Shown here: positions 44,144 through 53,135 of the stretch, piece by piece | How positions within the stretch are numbered: the first letter of the stretch is position 1 | Layout of the letters: each line of letters begins with the position of its first letter | Source of the DNA: an uncultured Collinsella sp. | GTDB lineage: Bacteria; Actinomycetota; Coriobacteriia; Coriobacteriales; Coriobacteriaceae | NCBI GenBank assembly: GCA_900541475.1 | Contig: UQJV01000007.1 | Location: 1 to 60,626 of the forward strand | Direction: 5' to 3' | DNA length: 60,626 nt | The notes under the pieces: model-generated | Databases searched by the model: none | What the model was told of the DNA's origin: nothing | Seen by the model: only the letters and a program-made list of their open reading frames with translations | Made by a program: the position numbers and the translations under genes

Positions 44144-45487
44144 ATGTCCAAGAAGAACTATGCCGTGACCATTGCCGGCGGTGGCTCCACCTTCACCCCG
44201 GGCATTGCCCTGATGCTGCTCGAGGAGCGCGACCGCTTCCCGGTCAACAAGGTGACCTTCTATGACAACAACGCCGAGCGCCAGGAGATCGTTGCCAAGG
44301 CGTGCGAGATCTACTTCCACGAGAACGCTCCCGAGGTTGAGTTCAACTACACCACCGACCCCGAAACCGCTTTTACCGGCACTGACTTCGTCCTTGCTCA
44401 CATCCGCGTGGGTCTGTACGCCATGCGCGAGCTCGACGAGAAGATCCCCCTCAAGTACGGCTGCGTTGGTCAGGAGACCTGCGGCGCCGGCGGCATCGCC
44501 TACGGTATGCGCTCCATCGGCGGTGTCATCGAGATCCTGGACTACATGGAGAAGTACAGCCCCAACGCCTGGATGCTCAACTACTCCAACCCCGCGGCTA
44601 TCGTCGCAGAGGCTTGCCGCGTGCTGCGTCCCAACAGCCGCATCATCAACATCTGTGACATGCCGATCGACCTCATGGATAAGATGAGCCGTATGTGCGG
44701 CATCAAGGATCGTCGCGAGCTGCAGTACAGCTACTACGGCCTCAACCACTTTGGTTGGTGGAGCAAGATCTACGACAAGGAGGGTAACGACCTCATGCCG
44801 CAGATCAAGGAGCACATGGCAAAGAACGGCTACTTGGACGGCATTGAGCACGAGGCCGGTAAGGAGCAGCACGTCGAGGAGAGCTGGATTCACACCTTCG
44901 GCAAGGCCAAGGATGTCTATGCTGTCGATCCCGAGACGATTCCCAACACCTACCTCAAGTACTACCTGTACCCGGACTATGTCGTCGAGACGTCTGACCC
45001 CAACTACACTCGCGCCAATGAGGTTATGGACGGCCGCGAGAAGAAGGTCTTTGGCGCTTGCCGCGACATCATCGCCAAGGGTACTGCCAAGGACGGCGGC
45101 TTTGAGCCCGACGTACACGCCAACTACATCGTCGACCTTGCCTGCGCGCTGGCCGAGAATACGCTCGAGCGCTTCCTGCTGATCGTCCCCAACGATGGCG
45201 CTGTGCCCAACTTCGACCCGACGGCCATGGTCGAGGTGCCTTGCATCGTCGGTTCCAACGGCTTTGAGAAGATCTGCCAGGGCCCGATCCCGCAGTTCCA
45301 GAAGGGCCTGATGGAGCAGCAGGTTTCCGTCGAGAAGCTCGTTGTCCAGGCTTGGGTCGAGGGCAGCTACCAGAAGCTCTGGCAGGCACTCACGCTCTCC
45401 AAGACCATTCCTTCGGCAAGTGTTGCTAAGCAGATCCTGGACGAGCTCATCGAGGCCAACAAGGATTTCTGGCCCGAGCTTAAGTAA
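44144..45487 (+). CDS. 6-phospho-alpha-glucosidase, glycoside hydrolase family 4
   Basis: 447 aa. NAD-binding VTIAGGGSTFTPG (~9-21) and metal-binding ICDMP (~168-172) with NHFGWW (~203). Within GH4, CDMP marks the alpha-glucosidases (MalA/GlvA) rather than the beta enzymes. Needs NAD and a divalent metal; cleaves imported maltose-6'-phosphate or similar to glucose and glucose-6-phosphate. Follows the EIICB gene by 156 bases across a hairpin. ATG 44144 after GAGGAGGACATC. Confidence 0.93.
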   Translation: MSKKNYAVTIAGGGSTFTPGIALMLLEERDRFPVNKVTFYDNNAERQEIVAKACEIYFHENAPEVEFNYTTDPETAFTGTDFVLAHIRVGLYAMRELDEKIPLKYGCVGQETCGAGGIAYGMRSIGGVIEILDYMEKYSPNAWMLNYSNPAAIVAEACRVLRPNSRIINICDMPIDLMDKMSRMCGIKDRRELQYSYYGLNHFGWWSKIYDKEGNDLMPQIKEHMAKNGYLDGIEHEAGKEQHVEESWIHTFGKAKDVYAVDPETIPNTYLKYYLYPDYVVETSDPNYTRANEVMDGREKKVFGACRDIIAKGTAKDGGFEPDVHANYIVDLACALAENTLERFLLIVPNDGAVPNFDPTAMVEVPCIVGSNGFEKICQGPIPQFQKGLMEQQVSVEKLVVQAWVEGSYQKLWQALTLSKTIPSASVAKQILDELIEANKDFWPELK

Positions 45488-45527
45488 GGACTGCTGTCTC
45501 GAACTCTCACGCATCTCTGCTTCATTT

Positions 45528-45571
45528 GCGCCGCCGCGGTGTCCGGATTCGCCCGGATGCTGCGGCGGCGC
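45528..45571 (+). terminator. GC-rich hairpin after the GH4 gene
   Basis: GCGCCGCCGC (45528-45537) and GCGGCGGCGC (45562-45571) with an inner TCCGG/CCGGA stem. No U-run. Either a weak terminator or part of the ychF leader. Confidence 0.5.
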
Positions 45572-45614
45572 TATACTTATACGGTTTGAAGTACCTGTAC
45601 CAAAAGGAGCTGTC

Positions 45615-46691
45615 GTGTCCCTTTCCATCGGTATCGTGGGCCTGCCCAACGTGGGCAAGTCGACGCTGTTCACCGCGCTTACCAAAAAGACCGGCCTTGC
45701 CGCCAACTACCCGTTCGCCACAATCGACCCCAACGTGGGCATCGTCGATGTGCCCGATAGCCGCTTGCAAAAGCTCGCCGACATCGTTAACCCGGGTCGC
45801 ATTGTGCCGGCGACGGTCGAGTTTGTCGACATCGCAGGTCTGGTGAAGGGCGCCAACGAGGGCGAGGGCCTGGGCAACCAGTTTTTGGCAAACATCCGCG
45901 AGACCGATGCCATCTGCGAGGTCGTGCGCTACTTTAAGGACCCCAACGTCATGCGTGAGGTGGGCCGCACGGGCGAGTTTGTCGATCCTGCCGGCGATGC
46001 CGACACCATCATGACCGAGCTCATCCTGGCCGACATGGGCACGCTCGAGAAGCAGCTGCCCAAGCTCGAGAAGGAGGCCAAGCGCGACAAGGAGCTCATG
46101 CCCAAGTTTGAGGTCGCCAAGCGCCTACTCGCCTGGCTCAACGAGGGTAAGCGCGCCGCATCCATGGAGATGACCGACGAGGAGCGCGCCGCTGCCAAGG
46201 GCCTGTTCCTGCTCACCATGAAGCCCATCCTGTATGTGGCCAACGTGGACGAGGATATGCTCAATGAGGACCTGGCGCCCATCGATGGTGTCAAGCCGTT
46301 GCCCATCTGCGCCAAGATTGAGGCCGAGCTTTCCGAGCTCGATCCCGAGGACGCCGCCGACTACCTGGAGAGCCTGGGCCTGGAGCAGCCCGGCCTGGAC
46401 GTGCTCGCTCAGGCTGCCTACAAGCTGCTTGGCCTGCAGTCGTTCTTTACGGCCGGCGAGATGGAGGTCAAGGCCTGGACGGTTCGTCAGGGCGCAACCG
46501 CCCCGCAGGCTGCCGGCGTCATCCACACCGACTTTGAGCGCGGCTTTATTAAGGCCGAGGTCATTGGTTACGACGACTACATCGAGCTCGGCGGCGAGCA
46601 GGGCGCCAAGGCTGCCGGCAAGCTGCGTATTGAGGGCAAGGACTATGTCATGGCCGATGGCGACGTCGTGCACTTCCGCTTTAACGTGTAA
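45615..46691 (+). CDS. ychF: Redox-regulated ATPase YchF
   Basis: 358 aa from GTG 45615 after AAAAGGAG. G1 motif GLPNVGKST (~7-15), G3 VDIAGLVKGANEGEGLGN (~66), NVD in place of the GTP-specific NKxD, and a C-terminal TGS domain ending MADGDVVHFRFNV. An Obg-family member that prefers ATP and associates with ribosomes. In-frame sequence continues upstream into the GH4 region but is not plausible as coding. Confidence 0.95.
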   Translation: MSLSIGIVGLPNVGKSTLFTALTKKTGLAANYPFATIDPNVGIVDVPDSRLQKLADIVNPGRIVPATVEFVDIAGLVKGANEGEGLGNQFLANIRETDAICEVVRYFKDPNVMREVGRTGEFVDPAGDADTIMTELILADMGTLEKQLPKLEKEAKRDKELMPKFEVAKRLLAWLNEGKRAASMEMTDEERAAAKGLFLLTMKPILYVANVDEDMLNEDLAPIDGVKPLPICAKIEAELSELDPEDAADYLESLGLEQPGLDVLAQAAYKLLGLQSFFTAGEMEVKAWTVRQGATAPQAAGVIHTDFERGFIKAEVIGYDDYIELGGEQGAKAAGKLRIEGKDYVMADGDVVHFRFNV

Positions 46692-46702
46692 GGACGACGC
46701 GC

Positions 46703-47086
46703 ATGTTTAAATATGGCAAAAAAGCCGGCTACATGGGCATCGCGTTGCTGGTGCTTGCGGTTCTTCCGCTGGTGGTCGCAGCGTTTGTGATTCCCAACAT
46801 TGGCCCCGAGGTGGCAACGAAGTTTAACGCCGCTGGCGAGGTGACGCGCTGGGGCAAGAGCTACGAGTTGCTGGCGCTGCCGGTGCTCAACCTGCTGCTG
46901 AGCGTGGCGACGTACTTTACGGCGGGACGCCAGGCTAAAAACAATGAGGACTCTGCCGCCATGGCGTGCATCGTGTGCGAGCGCTACCTGCGCAACGGCT
47001 GCATCACGGGCGTGTTCCTCAACGTGATCAACGTTTACTTTATGTACTCGGCGATTACCGGAACGGGCTTTGGCTTTGGTTTCTAG
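46703..47086 (+). CDS. DUF1648/SdpI-like membrane protein
   Basis: 127 aa, three membrane segments (~12-32, ~57-75, ~98-118). IPNIGPEVATKFNAAGEVTRWGKS (split around 30-53) matches the DUF1648 motif of the SdpI immunity family, P.HFN..G..D.WG.K. It begins 11 bases after ychF and may be co-transcribed. SdpI-type proteins act in membrane-toxin immunity or signalling; here the role is unknown. Confidence 0.7.
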   Translation: MFKYGKKAGYMGIALLVLAVLPLVVAAFVIPNIGPEVATKFNAAGEVTRWGKSYELLALPVLNLLLSVATYFTAGRQAKNNEDSAAMACIVCERYLRNGCITGVFLNVINVYFMYSAITGTGFGFGF

Positions 47087-47095
47087 CTTGTCCTT

Positions 47096-47485
47096 TTAGG
47101 CAACGAGCCTGCACACATATTCAATGGCTGCTGCGAGGCCGCCGCTCGATCGTGGTTTAAAGACCATGTCGGCGGCGGCCTCGTTTTCGTATCCGGCGCC
47201 GCGAAGACAGAGCGCGATACCGGCTTCCAAGAGAAGGGGCAGGCCGCGCTGGCTGGTTGCTATTACAATGGCCTGGTCAAGGGCGTAGCCGTGCGTCTGG
47301 CATTGGATGGCAAGTTCGCCTTGCGCCGGGCAAGGGACCAGAACAGCGGCGACGCGACTTGATAGCAATGCAAATGCCGTGCGCTCATCGGGCGAAAGGC
47401 ATGCAGCTTCAACGATGACGAGCTTGGGCGGCGCGCTGTTTGTGCGAAGCGTGGCTCGGTACATGCGGACCGAAGAACCCGACAT
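47096..47485 (-). CDS. Hypothetical protein, HAD-like C-terminal half
   Basis: 129 aa from ATG 47485 after AGGAGTTTTCT; a TTG at 47509 is possible. The last ~45 residues (LPLLLEAGIALCLRGAGYENEAAADMVF split around 85-112, then GGLAAAIEYV) resemble the end of Cof-type HAD phosphatases. The N-terminal DxD nucleophile motif is absent, so it is probably not a phosphatase. Divergent from an XRE gene with a 24-bp palindrome between them. Confidence 0.5.
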   Translation of the reverse strand: MSGSSVRMYRATLRTNSAPPKLVIVEAACLSPDERTAFALLSSRVAAVLVPCPAQGELAIQCQTHGYALDQAIVIATSQRGLPLLLEAGIALCLRGAGYENEAAADMVFKPRSSGGLAAAIEYVCRLVA

Positions 47486-47508
47486 AGAAAACTCCTGTGT
47501 ATTCGGCA

Positions 47509-47532
47509 AAACGTAAACTATAGTTTACGTTT
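47509..47532. promoter_or_regulatory. Perfect 24-bp palindrome
   Basis: AAACGTAAACTA followed directly by its reverse complement. It lies between the divergent HAD-like and XRE genes, 30 bases from the XRE start. Likely the autoregulatory operator of the XRE protein. Confidence 0.7.
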
Positions 47533-47561
47533 ATGTTCGGCTCCATTTCAAACTCGGCTGC

Positions 47562-47780
47562 ATGGACGAACGTGCGAAACAGATTCTTGGCAGGCGGGTC
47601 GAAGAGACGCGCAGGGACCTTGGTATCTCCAAGGTTGATTTTTGTGTGGCGACAGGAATCAGCCGACCCTACCTCGACCGAATCGAAGATGGGACGGCAA
47701 ATTTCACGCTCAAGGTTCTATTTAAGATCGCGCCCGCACTCGGCATGACGGTGTCAGAGCTTCTCGAGGGTATCGAATAG
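47562..47780 (+). CDS. Small XRE-family regulator
   Basis: 72 aa, a single Cro/CI-type helix-turn-helix: LGRRVEETRRDLGISKVDFC, then ATGISRPYLDRIEDGTANFT as the recognition region. No further domain. The start is ATG 47562. It probably binds the 24-bp palindrome upstream and controls itself and the divergent gene. Confidence 0.82.
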   Translation: MDERAKQILGRRVEETRRDLGISKVDFCVATGISRPYLDRIEDGTANFTLKVLFKIAPALGMTVSELLEGIE

Positions 47781-47802
47781 GGGATACCCGTCGACAACTG
47801 AA

Positions 47803-48816
47803 TTATGCCATCGGGATGCGGTCGTGGTTGACTTGGCTGTAGAACAGGCGCTGAATCTCGGTCGCATCGCGTGACTGGCCGAGTGCCCACATGGTCTTGG
47901 CCACGAGCGTCTCGGTGGTCATGTCGTCGCCGCGCAGAATGCCCGGATGATCGGCGTAGGCACGGCCGACCTCATAAACACCCAGGTCAAGGCCCTCTTC
48001 GGGGACCTGTGTGGTCATAACGACGGTGCGACCCGAATCGACCCAGCGGAAAATTGCCTCTTGGAACGACTCGCCCGACTCACCAAACTCGGGGATACCG
48101 CCAATGCCAAAGGTCTCCAGGATTACGGCGTCGTAGCTATCGGCAAGGGCGTCGAGGATGCCCGGGTTTACGCCGGGCGTAAGCTTGAGTACAAATACGC
48201 GCGGATCGATGCTGTCGTAGAAACGAACTGGGCTCTCATTCTGATGAGTGCCGTGAAGCCCGTTGCGCACGATGCGGTCGTTGCGGATATAGGCGATGGG
48301 CGGATAGTTGACGCTAATGAACGCGTTAAAGCTCATGGTGCGCTGCTTGCGGGCGCGCGTGCCGGCAATGGCCACGCCGCCAAAAACGATCGAGACGTCG
48401 TGCGAATGCTCATCGAGCGCATAGAGCAGGCTTTGGTACAGGTTGAGCTTGGCATCGGTAAAGGGGTTGCCCATGGGCTTTTGCGAACCGGTGAGCACGA
48501 TGGGCTTAGGACTGTCCTGAATCAGGTAGGAAAGCGCTGCCGCGGTGTAGCTCATGGTGTCGGTGCCGTGCATGATCACGAAGCCGTCGTGGTCGGCATA
48601 ACCCTCGACAATGACGTCGCGGATGCGCATCCAGTCGCTCGGGCGCATATTGGTACTGTCGATGTTCATGGGCTGCACCACGTCGAGCTCGCAGAGGCCC
48701 GAGATCTCGGGGACGCTCTGGGCGAGCTCCTCACCGGTCAGGGCGGGGGAGAGGCCGTTGCCGTCCTCAGTCGATGCGATGGTGCCGCCCGTGGCGATGA
48801 GAAGGATGCGCTTCAT
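47803..48816 (-). CDS. ansA: L-asparaginase, type I
   Basis: 337 aa from ATG 48816 after GATAGGAATACC. Catalytic threonines in ATGGTIAS (~8-15) and MHGTDTMSYTA (~85), plus PIVLTGSQKPMGNPFTDAK. No signal peptide, so a cytoplasmic enzyme that turns asparagine into aspartate and ammonia. Single gene, convergent with the XRE gene. Confidence 0.92.
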   Translation of the reverse strand: MKRILLIATGGTIASTEDGNGLSPALTGEELAQSVPEISGLCELDVVQPMNIDSTNMRPSDWMRIRDVIVEGYADHDGFVIMHGTDTMSYTAAALSYLIQDSPKPIVLTGSQKPMGNPFTDAKLNLYQSLLYALDEHSHDVSIVFGGVAIAGTRARKQRTMSFNAFISVNYPPIAYIRNDRIVRNGLHGTHQNESPVRFYDSIDPRVFVLKLTPGVNPGILDALADSYDAVILETFGIGGIPEFGESGESFQEAIFRWVDSGRTVVMTTQVPEEGLDLGVYEVGRAYADHPGILRGDDMTTETLVAKTMWALGQSRDATEIQRLFYSQVNHDRIPMA

Positions 48817-49083
48817 GCTGGTATTCCTATCGTATTTGCCGCCCCAGAGGCGGAGTCGTTCGGCAGTATTGTGGCACAGGGCGTCCAATGTTCAAACGTA
48901 TTACATCATCTGTTACGTCTGGTAGCACTTCAATTGCCGTCAAATAGGGGCCCAGGTCGTGCGTTTGCCGTGCGCTGATGGCTGCGAGGGACGAGAAACC
49001 CCATATAACGTGTACACTATGAAAGTTATTCTCGTTTATTCGCGCGGGTGGGCACCGGCTCCCCGCCAACAAGAGGGGGAACC

Positions 49084-50682
49084 ATGGATCAAAAGGCTTC
49101 CGCAAAGGTCCTCGTACTCGACTTTGGTGCGCAGTACGGTCAGCTCATTGCCCGTCGCGTCCGCGACCTCAACGTGTATTCCGAGATTGTCCCCTGCGAC
49201 ATCTCGGCCGACGAGATTCGCGAGATGAACGCCTCTGCGCTCATCCTTTCCGGTGGCCCGGCTTCCGTGTATGCCGAGGACGCTCCGTCCATCGATCCTG
49301 CCATCTTTGACCTGGGCCTTCCCGTCCTGGGCTTCTGCTACGGCCATCAGATCACGGCCGTAACGCTCGGCGGCAAGGTCGGCCACTCCGAGGTGGGCGA
49401 GTATGGCCGCGCCACCATCACGCGCACGGCTGGTGCCAAGCTTTTTAACTCCACGCCCATGGAGCAGACCGTGTGGATGAGCCATCGCGACGCCGTGTCC
49501 GAGGTGCCCGAGGGCTTTACCGTTACCGCCAGCACCGACGTATGCCCGGTTGCCGCCATGGAGTGCGTTGAGCGCAAGATCTTCACCACGCAGTTCCATC
49601 CGGAGGTCAAGCACTCCGAGTACGGTCAGCAGCTGCTGAGCAACTTCCTGTTTGAGATCTGCGGCCTGGAGCCCAACTGGAGCATGGACAACCTGGTCGA
49701 GACTATGACGGCCGAGTTCCGCGAGAAGGTCGGCGACGACCGCGTGATTCTAGCCCTGTCCGGCGGCGTCGACTCCTCCGTCGTGGCCGCGCTGGGCGCT
49801 CGCGCCGTGGGCAAGCAGATGACCTGCGTGTTCATCAACCACGGCCTGCTGCGCAAGGGCGAGCCCGAGCAGGTGGAGGAGGTCTTCACTAAGCAGTTTG
49901 ACGTCGACTTTATCCACGTCCACGCCGAGGACCGCTATGCCGAGCTTCTGGCCGGCGTGACCGAGCCTGAGGAGAAGCGCCGCATCATCGGTACGCAGTT
50001 CTGGAAAGAGTTCTTCGCCGTGGCGCAGCAGCTCGAGACCGATGGCAAGCCGGTCAAGTATCTGGCTCAGGGCACCATCTACCCCGACATCATCGAGTCT
50101 GGCGCTCGCAAGACGGGCGGCAAGACGGCCACCATCAAGAGCCATCACAACCTGATCCCGTTCCCCGAGGGCGTGCACTTCGACCTCATCGAGCCGCTCG
50201 ATCACTTCTTTAAGGACGAGGTCCGCGCGCTTGGTCTGGCGCTGGGCCTGCCGGGTCATATCGTGTTCCGCCAGCCTTTCCCGGGCCCGGGTCTGGCCAT
50301 CCGCATTATCGGTGCGGTCGATAAGGAGAAGCTCGAGATCCTCAAGAACGCCGACGCTATCGTGCGCGAGGAGCTGGATGCTTACAACCAGCGTCTGTTT
50401 GAACAGACCGGCGAGCGCAACTCCGAGCACAGCTGCTGGCAGTATTTCGCGGTCCTGCCCGACATTAAGTCCGTCGGCGTTATGGGCGACGAGCGCACCT
50501 ATCAGCGCCCGATCATCCTGCGTGCCGTCGAGTCCAGCGATGCCATGACCGCCGACTGGGCCAAGCTGCCCTATGACGTACTGGCCCGCATCTCTGGCCG
50601 CATCGTTGCCGAGGTTCCCGGCGCCAACCGCGTGTGCTACGACATCACGTCCAAGCCGCCCGCGACCATCGAGTGGGAGTAG
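49084..50682 (+). CDS. guaA: GMP synthase (glutamine-hydrolysing)
   Basis: 532 aa from ATG 49084 after AAGAGGGGGAACC. Glutaminase triad parts GFCYGHQ (~81-87) and FHPEV (~170), ATP-pyrophosphatase P-loop LSGGVDSS (~226), and the C-terminal dimer domain. Makes GMP from XMP. The 3' end of guaA is a known integration target for genomic islands; the island starting at 51301 lies just downstream, though the guaA terminator lies between. Confidence 0.97.
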   Translation: MDQKASAKVLVLDFGAQYGQLIARRVRDLNVYSEIVPCDISADEIREMNASALILSGGPASVYAEDAPSIDPAIFDLGLPVLGFCYGHQITAVTLGGKVGHSEVGEYGRATITRTAGAKLFNSTPMEQTVWMSHRDAVSEVPEGFTVTASTDVCPVAAMECVERKIFTTQFHPEVKHSEYGQQLLSNFLFEICGLEPNWSMDNLVETMTAEFREKVGDDRVILALSGGVDSSVVAALGARAVGKQMTCVFINHGLLRKGEPEQVEEVFTKQFDVDFIHVHAEDRYAELLAGVTEPEEKRRIIGTQFWKEFFAVAQQLETDGKPVKYLAQGTIYPDIIESGARKTGGKTATIKSHHNLIPFPEGVHFDLIEPLDHFFKDEVRALGLALGLPGHIVFRQPFPGPGLAIRIIGAVDKEKLEILKNADAIVREELDAYNQRLFEQTGERNSEHSCWQYFAVLPDIKSVGVMGDERTYQRPIILRAVESSDAMTADWAKLPYDVLARISGRIVAEVPGANRVCYDITSKPPATIEWE

Positions 50683-50796
50683 GCTGATAGGGTTCTGACC
50701 TGCATTTTTGAGTGCCGCACTGTGCCGCTGAGTTTCGTTTCGTACGAGAGTCATGGCAAAGCCGCCAGCGATGTTGGTGAGTAAATACGATAACCG

Positions 50797-50831
50797 AGCC
50801 TCCGTTCCCGCGTTGGGACGGAGGCTTTTTC
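50797..50831 (+). terminator. guaA terminator
   Basis: AGCCTCCGT-CCC pairs with GGG-ACGGAGGCT and is followed by TTTTTCTTTG. Confidence 0.88.
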
Positions 50832-50840
50832 TTTGTCGTT

Positions 50841-51212
50841 TTACTCCCTTTCACCTGCGATTTCGCAATTTACTCCCCCGTGTTTCAAGACGGCAAGGCA
50901 CGGTGCGGCATTCGGAGGAACGGGAGTAAGGATTCATCCCAAGTGAGTAGACGCGCGATTTTTGTCTCCGAGAGCCAAACGGGGCCGTTTCGGGGCCTGT
51001 GAAACTCAAATCGAACTCAATAGGCTTTTCGGCGGTCTTCTCACAGCGTTTTCCCAGGTGGTTAATGGGGAGTAAAGAATCTCGCCGCCTCAATGAAAAC
51101 GGGAGTAACCAGGGGAAATGCCGCGGCGTACTGCCGCGTGCCGCCGTGTAAGCCACCGCGTCATTTACTCCCCAGGTGCGCCGGAAATGCCTTGGCATGC
51201 AATGGGGAGTAA
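50841..51212. repeat. Seven copies of GGGAGTAA / TTACTCCC
   Basis: TTACTCCC at 50841, 50870 and 51165; GGGAGTAA at 50922, 51068, 51101 and 51205. The last pair forms an 11-bp inverted repeat TTTACTCCCCA/TGGGGAGTAAA. The region (50683-51300) has no gene and separates guaA from the island. Confidence 0.7.
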
Positions 51213-51300
51213 AAACTCAGCTTACGCAGGCCCGAGCGGCGCTCGCCGCCTGGTCCACCGTCCTGATTCGGTTGCGTTGATCGCGAAATGCGGAGAGCCG

Positions 51301-51714
51301 CTACAGCGAGGCTTTCCAGTCCTCGTATTCGTCGGCGTCGATCTTGCCGTTTTCGAGCTGCGCGCGCTTCTCTGCCCACAGTTCGATCGCCATCGCGGCT
51401 TTGGGCGCGTGCGGCGCCTTGGGGTTCAGGGAGAGGCCCGTGCCGTCGGCTGCGGGCACGATGCCGAAGGAGTCCTCGAGCCGCACGAGCAGCGACATGA
51501 GGTCGCCCGCAGTCTCGACGCCGTAATCCTTGAGGGCGTTGACGGACACGCCGAGCGCCGCGGAGATGGACTCGAGCAGCTCGGGCTTCACGGCGCGGAT
51601 GCCGCTCTCGTAGTGGCGCACGGCCCCCTCGGTCAGGCCGACCGCCTCGGCGAGCTGCGCCTGCGTCATGCCGCGCGACTTGCGGTACCGCCTTATGTTC
51701 TCGCCTACGGACAT
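51301..51714 (-). CDS. XRE-family repressor of the island
   Basis: 137 aa from ATG 51714 after AGGAGGAGGGCTC. Helix-turn-helix YRKSRGMTQAQLAEAVGLTE (~11-30) followed by GAVRHYESGIRAVKPELLESI, then an acidic C-terminal part. Divergent from the excisionase-integrase genes, with three GTAC-N6-GTAC sites between. This is the layout of a CI-like switch on excision. Confidence 0.85.
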   Translation of the reverse strand: MSVGENIRRYRKSRGMTQAQLAEAVGLTEGAVRHYESGIRAVKPELLESISAALGVSVNALKDYGVETAGDLMSLLVRLEDSFGIVPAADGTGLSLNPKAPHAPKAAMAIELWAEKRAQLENGKIDADEYEDWKASL

Positions 51715-51756
51715 GAGCCCTCCTCCTGGAATTACGTACCAGCACATCTTATCAGC

Positions 51757-51835
51757 GTACGCAAATGTACGCAATTCTATTGACAGTACAGATATGTACG
51801 TTTACTCTGAATCTGTGAACCGTACGTATCCGTAC
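51757..51835. promoter_or_regulatory. Three GTAC-N6-GTAC operators and a promoter
   Basis: Sites 51757-51770, 51786-51799 and 51822-51835. TTGACA at 51780-51785 with TACTCT at 51803-51808 (17-base spacer) forms a rightward promoter; site 2 fills its spacer. Binding by the XRE protein would shut excisionase and integrase and probably control its own promoter. Confidence 0.7.
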
Positions 51836-51854
51836 GCCATTGATTGGAGGAGCC

Positions 51855-52058
51855 ATGGACGAGAAGGTGGCGAAGACGCCGAGGCCGCACATGCTGGACG
51901 CCGACGAGGTTGCGGAGCTGCTGAGGATCAAGAAAGGCAGCGCCTACGAGGTGATCAGGAAGATAAACGCCGAGCAGGAGGCGCGCGGGCGCGTGGTCAT
52001 CCGCGGGCGCGTTCGAAGCGACGTCTTCGACGCCCTGTACTTCCCGGAGGTGGACTGA
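51855..52058 (+). CDS. xis: Excisionase-type DNA-binding protein
   Basis: 67 aa from ATG 51855 after TTGGAGGAGCC. MLDADEVAELLRIKKGSAYEVIRKI is a MerR/excisionase-type winged helix (first helices ~13-36), with GRVRSDVFDALYFPE as the wing and tail. One base before the integrase start. Likely directs the integrase toward excision. Confidence 0.78.
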   Translation: MDEKVAKTPRPHMLDADEVAELLRIKKGSAYEVIRKINAEQEARGRVVIRGRVRSDVFDALYFPEVD

Positions 52059-52059
52059 C

Positions 52060-53130
52060 ATGCCCGTGTACAAGGACGACGGCAACGGCACGTTCTACGT
52101 GCAGTGCTACTACCGCGACGCCCGCGGCTCGAAGCGCCACAAGACGAAGCGCGGCTTCTCCTCCGAGGTGGAGGCCGCAGTGTGGGAGAGCCAGTTCAAG
52201 AGCCTTAACGGCGGGGCCATGGACATGACGTTCTCCGAGTTCGTCGAGGTGTACGCCTCCGAGGTGAAGCCGCGCATACGCGAGCACACGTGGATCACCA
52301 AGGAGTACATCATCAACGACAAGCTCGTGCCGTTCTTCGGGGACATGCGCATGTGCGACGTGAGGCCGATCGACGTCATCAGGTGGCAAAACGAGCTCAC
52401 CGAGCACCGGGACGCCGACGGGAAGCCCTGGGCACCGACGTACCTGCGCACAGTGAACAACCAGCTCAACGCCATCTTCAACCACGCCGAGCGCTACTAC
52501 GGCCTCAGCGACAACCCGGTGCGCAGGGTCGACAAGATAGGCTCGAAGAAGGGCGGCGAGATGCAGTTCTGGACCAAGGACGAGTACCTGAGGTTCAGCG
52601 AGGCCGTCATGGACAAGCCTCTCTCATTCCACGCCTTCGAGCTGCTTTACTGGACGGGCATACGCTGCGGCGAGCTCCTGGCGCTCACGCCGTCCGACTT
52701 CATGCTGGAGAGCTCGCGGCTGCGCATCAACAAGTCGTACCAGAGCCTCAACGGCGTTGACACCGTGACCGACCCCAAGACGCCCAAGTCCGTGCGCACG
52801 ATCGTCATGCCCGCCTTCCTGCGCGACGAGATGGCGGACTTCATCGAGATGCGCGACGACGTCGCCCCCGACGAGCGCCTGTTCGCCGTGACCAAGCACT
52901 TCCTGGCCCACGAGATGGAGCGCGGGTGCAAGGCGTCGGGCGTGAAGCGCATCCGCATACACGACATACGCCACAGCCATGTGAGCCTGCTGATAGAGAT
53001 GGGCTTCTCCGCGCTGGCCATCGCCGAGCGCATGGGCCACGAGGCGGTGGACATCACCTACCGCTACGCGCACCTGTTCCCCACGAAGCAGGACGAGATG
53101 GCCGCCGCGCTCGACGGGGCGAGGGGGTAA
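52060..53130 (+). CDS. int: Tyrosine recombinase / integrase
   Basis: 356 aa. N-terminal arm-binding domain (YKDDGNGTFYVQCYYRD), SAM-like core-binding domain (~60-150), and catalytic domain with Arg in TGIRCGELL (~203), HDIRHSH (~304-310), and GHEAVDITYRYAHL with the nucleophilic Tyr. Standard length for Tn916/phage-type Int. Starts one base after the excisionase stop. ATA codons are frequent, unlike host genes. Confidence 0.93.
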   Translation: MPVYKDDGNGTFYVQCYYRDARGSKRHKTKRGFSSEVEAAVWESQFKSLNGGAMDMTFSEFVEVYASEVKPRIREHTWITKEYIINDKLVPFFGDMRMCDVRPIDVIRWQNELTEHRDADGKPWAPTYLRTVNNQLNAIFNHAERYYGLSDNPVRRVDKIGSKKGGEMQFWTKDEYLRFSEAVMDKPLSFHAFELLYWTGIRCGELLALTPSDFMLESSRLRINKSYQSLNGVDTVTDPKTPKSVRTIVMPAFLRDEMADFIEMRDDVAPDERLFAVTKHFLAHEMERGCKASGVKRIRIHDIRHSHVSLLIEMGFSALAIAERMGHEAVDITYRYAHLFPTKQDEMAAALDGARG

Positions 53131-53135
53131 GAAGG

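Noticed and set aside
48889..49083. Guanine riboswitch upstream of guaA
   Set aside because: No conserved purine-riboswitch core or paired loops were seen in the leader.
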